From an uncultured Sutterella sp. (GTDB lineage Bacteria; Pseudomonadota; Gammaproteobacteria; Burkholderiales; Burkholderiaceae_F), in assembly GCA_905213905.1 (NCBI GenBank), contig CAJMKD010000052.1, forward strand, positions 1 through 10,854: a stretch of 10,854 nt of DNA. Direction: 5' to 3'. A program made the translations under genes and the position numbers. Of the stretch, positions 6,517-10,854 are shown one piece after another (the first letter of the stretch is position 1; every line of letters begins with the position of its first letter). A model generated the notes under the pieces. It was not told the DNA's origin. It made no database searches and worked only from the letters and a program-made list of their open reading frames with translations.

Positions 6517-6582
6517 TTCGACGCAGGAGCCGGTTGTCCGCAGAATTTCTCGCCTGGCGGACAGCCGGCTCGCGGCGTCGAA
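6517..6582 (+). terminator. Long stem-loop between the two giant genes
   Basis: Eight outer pairs (6517-6524 with 6575-6582) and fifteen inner pairs (6527-6541 with 6557-6571, one G-U) form a 23-bp stem. It has a small internal loop (AG opposite GCG) and a 15-base terminal loop (6542-6556). The sequence after it is CAAGGCCGG, with no U-tract, so it is not a standard intrinsic terminator. It could block exonucleases, be an RNase III or processing site that separates the two messages, or act with Rho. It is the strongest dyad in the window. Type 'terminator' is used as the nearest category. Confidence 0.6.
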
Positions 6583-6636
6583 CAAGGCCGGCGCTCATCG
6601 CGGGGCAAAGCCCGGCCGTGCGCGCCCGGCCCTCCT

Positions 6637-6642
6637 GAGGGA
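6637..6642 (+). promoter_or_regulatory. Ribosome binding site of the second giant gene
   Basis: GAGGGA lies six bases before ATG 6649 and supports that start. Just upstream is CCCTC (6630-6634), complementary to GAGGG (6637-6641). The two-base gap prevents a full hairpin, but the pyrimidine stretch could pair with the site in a wider fold and lower translation. Confidence 0.7.
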
Positions 6643-6648
6643 AATCTC

Positions 6649-9600
6649 ATGAACAGAATCTACAGAACGGTTTGGAACGCGGTCCGCGGCAAGCTCGTCG
6701 CGGTAGAGGAATCGAAGAGCGGCGCCAAACAGGCTTCCGGCGCCGGGCGGAAAGGCGCGCTCGTGCGTGCGGCTGCCGCCGCCGCGATGGCGGGCGCCGC
6801 CGCTGCGGCGCTTCTGCCGGGCGCAGCGCTTGCCGCAGACGACGCGGACAAGGTCTACAACCTGACGAGCAACGATACGGTCGGCGAGGGCAACTGGGAA
6901 ATGCTCTCCACGGGAACCATCAACCTGAGCGATTCGCTCACCGTGGATGCGGCGGGCTATTTCCGCACGGTGAATCTCAAGAAGCCCGAGCACCAGACGA
7001 CCTTCTACACGGGCCCGGGCGGTCGGATTACGGTGAACCGTCTCAACCGCGAACGCTTTGACGAAGTGATGCAGGCGCAGGGGTTCGATACGTCGATGAT
7101 GTACTCGAACTTTGAAATCGACCGCTGGGAGAACAGCGGCACCTCGGGCCAAGTCGGCTCGGGCATCATCCGCGAATACGCGCAGTCGGCGGGCGACCTG
7201 GAATTCAACGGCATTCTTGAGCTCGGCGCCTTCGATCTCACGGGCGGCACGGTCCGCTTCACGGGCGACGAATACTCGGCGACGAAAGCGGCCGCCGTGG
7301 GCGGCACCGGCGCGCTGACGCTCGCTTCGGGCAATCTCGCGCTCGAGAGCCTCGCGCTCAATGACGCAGGGCGCGTCACGGTAGAGGGCGGCAAGCTCTC
7401 GGCAGCGAACGGCATCGACATTGCCGGCGCCGAATCGGTCTTCCGCATCGAGGCGGTTGCCGCCATGGACGGGAATACGGTCGTCAAAGTGACGGGCGGC
7501 ACGCTCGAAGCCGCGTCGCGCGGCCTCTCCTTCGGCGGCGACTTCACGAAGGGCGTGATCCGCACGGACGGCTCGGGCACGCTCACGCTCACGAAGGCCT
7601 ATGACGTCAAGGCTGGCATGACCTTCGAGAATCCTTCGTCGATGACCTTCAGCGAGGGCCTCACGGTGTCGGGCGGGCAAGTCTCGAACGGCGGCAATCT
7701 TTATGCCGAAAAGCCCGTGACGATGAACGCGGGCGAAATTGCCAATGCGGGCTACATCTATGCCCGCGACGGCTTCGAGATGACGGGCGGCAAGCTCGGC
7801 ATGTCGGTTGATCAGGGCCTCACACAGTTCTCGACCGAAGAGAAGGACTTCGCCGCAACGGGGGGCGAAATCTCGGGCGAAGGCGAAATCAAGGCGAAGA
7901 ACATCACGCTCTCGGGCGCGCTCGCCATGAATGCGGCCGGGATCGATCTCTCGGCCGAAGAGAAGATTTCAACTGCGGGCGACTTCACGGCAGGCGACGC
8001 CGCTGCGAAGACGCTCGCCGTAGAGACGGGCACGCTTCAGGCGCAGAACGTGAGCGCCCGGACCGGATCGGTTTCGGCGGATGCCGAGCTCACAGCGTCG
8101 CAGCTCAGCCTTGAGGCGGGCGACGTCTTTACGAACGAAGGGACGCTCGACGTTGCAGCGCTCGACGCGAAGGCCGCGGGCCGCATCCTCAACAAGAAGA
8201 ATCTGATTTTCTCCGGTGCGGGCGAAACCGACGGCGCAACGATTGCGATGCAGGGGTCGGCAGCGGCGCTGACGATCCGCGAGAATCCCGCAAAGGCCGC
8301 GTTCTTCACGAACACGAACTTCGAAGTGCTTGACGGCGCCGTGATGAATCTCGCGGATTACGGACAAACGACGCTCGGCGCCGGAAACAATTACGTCCTC
8401 CGATACGAGGGCTGGGACGGCGCGATTTCGCCCGACGGCAATTCGCATGTCGGCGCTGCTGCGTTCAACGGCATGTCGACCCTCGCGGTTGCGAACCTCA
8501 CGAGCGAAGGCGAAGTCACGATCGAGAAGGGCGGCCTTCTCAAGACGGATGCCGTGAATCTCACGGCCGAGGACACGGTGCATCTCGCGGGCGGCGCGCT
8601 CATGACGAAGCTGGGCGGCATGTTCGAAGGGGTCTCCTCGGAGAGCATTCTCATCAATGCCGAAAGCACCGACGACACCGTGGTGATCGATTCGGCGCTT
8701 CTCGGCGTATCCGAGCTCGGCGACCTGAAGAGCGGCGTCGAAACGGGCATCGACTGGCAGTCGGGCACGGTCGCCTTCACGGACAGCTACGTGGGGCTTT
8801 CTGTCGTTGCCGCTTCTCAGGCGGCGATCGGTACGGCTGCGGGCGACGCTGCGGCAAGCGTCCAGGTGGTCTTCACGGGCGACGTTTCCGAAGCGGTGTC
8901 GGGCGACGGCCTCACGATCGATACGATCAAAGCGCTCCAGAAGGAGCAGGCTGCGATCTCGGGCGGCTCGCCCGTGATCAATCCGGGCGTCGTGCTCGCG
9001 GGTTCGGTGCTCAAGAACACGGAGAACGGTACTGCAGCGCCGAAGCTCGTCTTCGGCCTCGCGACGGATGACGAATCCTACGGCATCGATCTCTCGATCG
9101 GCTTCTCGAAGATTGCCAATGCCGATGAAATCCAGGTGCTGGCGGACCGCGAAGCGGTGCTCACGGGCGTTGCGCGTGCGGACGGCACGACGTGGTCTTC
9201 GGACGACGCCAAGCTGCTCCCGGACGCAGCGGCCGGCGGCAAGGCAACAATTGAAGAAGGCGGCCGCCTCACTTTCGGCACCTACGGCTTGAGCTGCATG
9301 ACGGCCGGGTGGCTGCAGGATGTCGCCAACCTGGGGACCCTCACGGTGAAGTCGGGCGAATACGGCATCAAGGGCACGTATTCGACGGCCGGCACGACCG
9401 CCGTGCAGAAGGGCTCGACCCTGCACGTGAACGACTTCGATGCGAAGGCGGGCTCCAAGACGAATGTGGCGGACTGCTGCCTCAAGGTCGGCACGCTCGA
9501 CAGAGTCGCGGGCGCCGCAGTGACGCTCACGGGCAAATCGACGCTTGAAGCGGCGGGCGACGCAGCGGTCGCCGGCACGCTCTCGGCTTCGGCGGAAACC

Positions 9601-10854
9601 GCCGGACAGTTCAAAAACCTCGCGGTGAAGACGGGCGGCGATGCAGCGCTCCTGGGCGGCGCGACGGGCGAAGAACTTGCGCTTGAAACGAACGCCGCCG
9701 CGACGCTATCCGGCAGCCAGAACTGGCAGCACGTCAAGCTTGCGGGGTTCTACAGCGACGACAAGGCCGAGCTTGCGGTCGATGCTTCGGGCGTGCTGAC
9801 GCTCGAAGCGGCGCAGGAGAGCGACATCACGGGCGGACGGCTCACGAACGCCGGGAAGCTTGACTTCACGAAGGTCGGCGAACTTGCGCTCTCGGGCGAG
9901 CTCGTCAACAACGCGGGCTCCGCCTCAGAAACGACGAAGGGCGCGCATTACGACGATCTTTTGATCGGCACGCTCGGCGAAGACCGCAACGCGGGCTACG
10001 AAGCGGGCGATCTTCTGACGATCCGCGGCGTCTGGCAGAACGCCGGCACGGCCGTCTGGAACGGCTTTGAAGCGAACGACAGCGTCGGCGGCAGCATCGA
10101 TGCCGACAACCTCGCGGGCGCTTCGCTCAAGGTCGGCGCGAACGGCATGCTGCTCGGGAAGGGCAGCGTGACGAACGCGGGCCATATCGACGCGACGGCC
10201 GGACTCGTCACGGTCTCGGGCGCGCAGTCTGAAAACACGGGCGACGCCGAGTGGGCGTACGACGATCTCACGATCACGGCGGGGTCTTCGACGAACCGCG
10301 CCTGGGAGCACGGCGACGTTCTGACGGTGGCCGGCAATGAAGCGAGCTGGCTCAATACGGGCCGCGCAGAATGGCAGGGCGTTCGCGTTGAAGCCGGCGA
10401 AGCGGCCGTGGGCGCGGACGGCATTCTCACGGTCGGGACGGCCGAAGCGGAAGGCTCGTTCGAAATCAAGGGCGGCCAATTCTGGAACATGGGCGAAACC
10501 GACACGACGCACGTGCCGGTCGTCATGCTCTCGGGCTGCGCGAGCCAGAACGGCGAGTACGTCAAGACCGACGCCTACTGGCACTATGACGATCTCACGA
10601 TCACGGGCGGCGCGTCGACGAACTTCGCGACTGAAGAAGGGCACCTCCTCACGATTGCCGATGCGGGCAGCTGGACTAACAAGCACATCGCGATCTGGAA
10701 CACCGTTGACGTCAAGAACCAGAACGCCGTGAACGACGGCACGATCTCGCAGGCCGATGTCAAGGTCGAAGCGGGCGGGAAGCTCTCGGGCGAGGGTTCG
10801 ATCGCAGCCGACGCGGGCCGCACCTTGGAAGTGGCGGGCGCGCTCGAGCAGGCG
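6649..10854 (+). CDS. Giant secreted autotransporter-like protein, N-terminal part (runs off window)
   Basis: An uninterrupted frame of 1402 codons continues past the window end. Residues 1-24, beginning MNRIYRTVWNAVRGKLVAV, match the ESPR, the N-terminal extension found before large type V secretion signal peptides. A basic stretch (to K35) and a hydrophobic alanine-rich core (about 37-61) follow, with likely cleavage after ALA at 62. The rest is a beta-solenoid-type passenger rich in Gly, Thr, Ala and Asp. It includes a module shared with the upstream autotransporter (552-911) and a threefold repeat of about 105 residues (1101-1350). Four cysteines are present (883, 943, 944, 1297). The C-terminus is not seen. 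An autotransporter barrel is the likely end, but a two-partner secreted protein cannot be formally excluded, although no TPS-like domain is apparent. The start is supported by GAGGGA at 6637. It lies 154 bp after the first autotransporter on the same strand. Confidence 0.88.
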   Translation, partial: MNRIYRTVWNAVRGKLVAVEESKSGAKQASGAGRKGALVRAAAAAAMAGAAAAALLPGAALAADDADKVYNLTSNDTVGEGNWEMLSTGTINLSDSLTVDAAGYFRTVNLKKPEHQTTFYTGPGGRITVNRLNRERFDEVMQAQGFDTSMMYSNFEIDRWENSGTSGQVGSGIIREYAQSAGDLEFNGILELGAFDLTGGTVRFTGDEYSATKAAAVGGTGALTLASGNLALESLALNDAGRVTVEGGKLSAANGIDIAGAESVFRIEAVAAMDGNTVVKVTGGTLEAASRGLSFGGDFTKGVIRTDGSGTLTLTKAYDVKAGMTFENPSSMTFSEGLTVSGGQVSNGGNLYAEKPVTMNAGEIANAGYIYARDGFEMTGGKLGMSVDQGLTQFSTEEKDFAATGGEISGEGEIKAKNITLSGALAMNAAGIDLSAEEKISTAGDFTAGDAAAKTLAVETGTLQAQNVSARTGSVSADAELTASQLSLEAGDVFTNEGTLDVAALDAKAAGRILNKKNLIFSGAGETDGATIAMQGSAAALTIRENPAKAAFFTNTNFEVLDGAVMNLADYGQTTLGAGNNYVLRYEGWDGAISPDGNSHVGAAAFNGMSTLAVANLTSEGEVTIEKGGLLKTDAVNLTAEDTVHLAGGALMTKLGGMFEGVSSESILINAESTDDTVVIDSALLGVSELGDLKSGVETGIDWQSGTVAFTDSYVGLSVVAASQAAIGTAAGDAAASVQVVFTGDVSEAVSGDGLTIDTIKALQKEQAAISGGSPVINPGVVLAGSVLKNTENGTAAPKLVFGLATDDESYGIDLSIGFSKIANADEIQVLADREAVLTGVARADGTTWSSDDAKLLPDAAAGGKATIEEGGRLTFGTYGLSCMTAGWLQDVANLGTLTVKSGEYGIKGTYSTAGTTAVQKGSTLHVNDFDAKAGSKTNVADCCLKVGTLDRVAGAAVTLTGKSTLEAAGDAAVAGTLSASAETAGQFKNLAVKTGGDAALLGGATGEELALETNAAATLSGSQNWQHVKLAGFYSDDKAELAVDASGVLTLEAAQESDITGGRLTNAGKLDFTKVGELALSGELVNNAGSASETTKGAHYDDLLIGTLGEDRNAGYEAGDLLTIRGVWQNAGTAVWNGFEANDSVGGSIDADNLAGASLKVGANGMLLGKGSVTNAGHIDATAGLVTVSGAQSENTGDAEWAYDDLTITAGSSTNRAWEHGDVLTVAGNEASWLNTGRAEWQGVRVEAGEAAVGADGILTVGTAEAEGSFEIKGGQFWNMGETDTTHVPVVMLSGCASQNGEYVKTDAYWHYDDLTITGGASTNFATEEGHLLTIADAGSWTNKHIAIWNTVDVKNQNAVNDGTISQADVKVEAGGKLSGEGSIAADAGRTLEVAGALEQA
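8302..9381 (+). other. Shared passenger module, copy 2 (residues 552-911)
   Basis: This is the counterpart of residues 485-825 of the upstream autotransporter, with the landmarks in the same order. It is about 20 residues longer, mostly from small insertions. One lies before GAGNNYVLR, and one, around MTAGWLQDVAN, carries C883 next to it. Conserved points include MFEGV (from 658) and INPGVVLAG (from 777). The identity is clearly partial rather than a recent DNA-level duplication. The similarity is strongest in its central and C-terminal parts. Confidence 0.75.
9949..10059 (+). repeat. Repeat 1 of 3 (YDDL unit, residues 1101-1137)
   Basis: The encoded unit starts YDDLLIG and ends with a Gly-Thr-Ala-Val-Trp turn. 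It matches the later units in the pattern YDDL-T/L-I, then a Gly-Asp-x-Leu-Thr-Ile strand, then W-x-N-x-G-x-A-x-W. It is the most divergent of the three. Confidence 0.55.
10258..10374 (+). repeat. Repeat 2 of 3 (YDDLTIT unit, residues 1204-1242)
   Basis: It starts YDDLTITAGSSTN, continues with GDVLTVAG, and ends WLNTGRAEW. It begins 103 residues after repeat 1. Its DNA is close to repeat 3 over the first dozen codons (GACGATCTCACGATCACG is identical in both). Confidence 0.65.
10585..10698 (+). repeat. Repeat 3 of 3 (YDDLTIT unit, residues 1313-1350)
   Basis: It starts YDDLTITGGASTN, continues with GHLLTIAD, and ends WTNKHIAIW. It begins 109 residues after repeat 2. The intervals between units also share strands such as V-x-V-E-A-G followed by L-x-x-G-x-G-S, so the true period is about 105 residues of solenoid. 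More units may follow beyond the window. Confidence 0.65.

Noticed and set aside
4305..6650. 781-codon open frame on the minus strand opposite the autotransporter barrel
   Set aside because: Long antisense frames are expected opposite G/C-third-position genes. The translation is Arg/His/Ala-rich with no domain, and the plus strand clearly encodes the barrel.
6595..9426. Long minus-strand frames (361 and 485 codons) opposite the second giant gene
   Set aside because: Same mirror effect. The products are Arg/Ala-rich, overlap each other and lack ribosome sites or family features.

Overview
The window looks like chromosomal DNA from a GC-rich Gram-negative bacterium. It is dominated by two very large, tandem, same-strand genes for secreted surface proteins of the type V (autotransporter) class. 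The second gene starts with an extended signal peptide region (ESPR), a feature known from Beta- and Gammaproteobacteria. Together with the strong G/C third-position codon bias and the solenoid passengers, this suggests a betaproteobacterium, possibly a gut Sutterellaceae relative. The genus-level guess is inference, since no housekeeping gene is present to anchor it.

Layout: (1) Positions 1-724 hold no convincing protein gene. They carry an unusually dense set of inverted repeats, a good plus-strand intrinsic terminator at 333-365, a perfect 24-bp palindrome at 474-497, two mutually exclusive small hairpins at 612-645 and a 21-bp dyad at 668-688. (2) Positions 725-1111 encode a 128-residue protein of unknown function without a signal peptide. 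(3) After a 91-bp gap with a hairpin and a clear Shine-Dalgarno, a GTG-started gene (1203-6494) encodes a complete 1763-residue classical autotransporter: signal peptide, beta-solenoid passenger, helical linker, and a C-terminal outer-membrane barrel ending in Trp-Arg-Phe. (4) The 154-bp gap 6495-6648 contains a GAAA-loop hairpin right after the stop and a long stem-loop of 23 base pairs. (5) From 6649 to the window end an open frame of 1402 codons encodes the N-terminal part of a second giant secreted protein, with ESPR, signal peptide and beta-solenoid passenger. Its C-terminus lies outside the window.

The two big proteins are related in part. A segment of about 340-360 residues in each passenger can be aligned by eye, while the flanking solenoid repeats differ. 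They probably form a surface-protein locus in which each protein is exported by Sec and then displayed or released at the outer membrane. The small upstream gene is oriented to be co-transcribed with the first autotransporter and could serve it, but nothing in its sequence reveals a mechanism. The main points for follow-up are the structured upstream region, the shared passenger module, the unrecognised small protein, and the cysteines found in only one of the two passengers.
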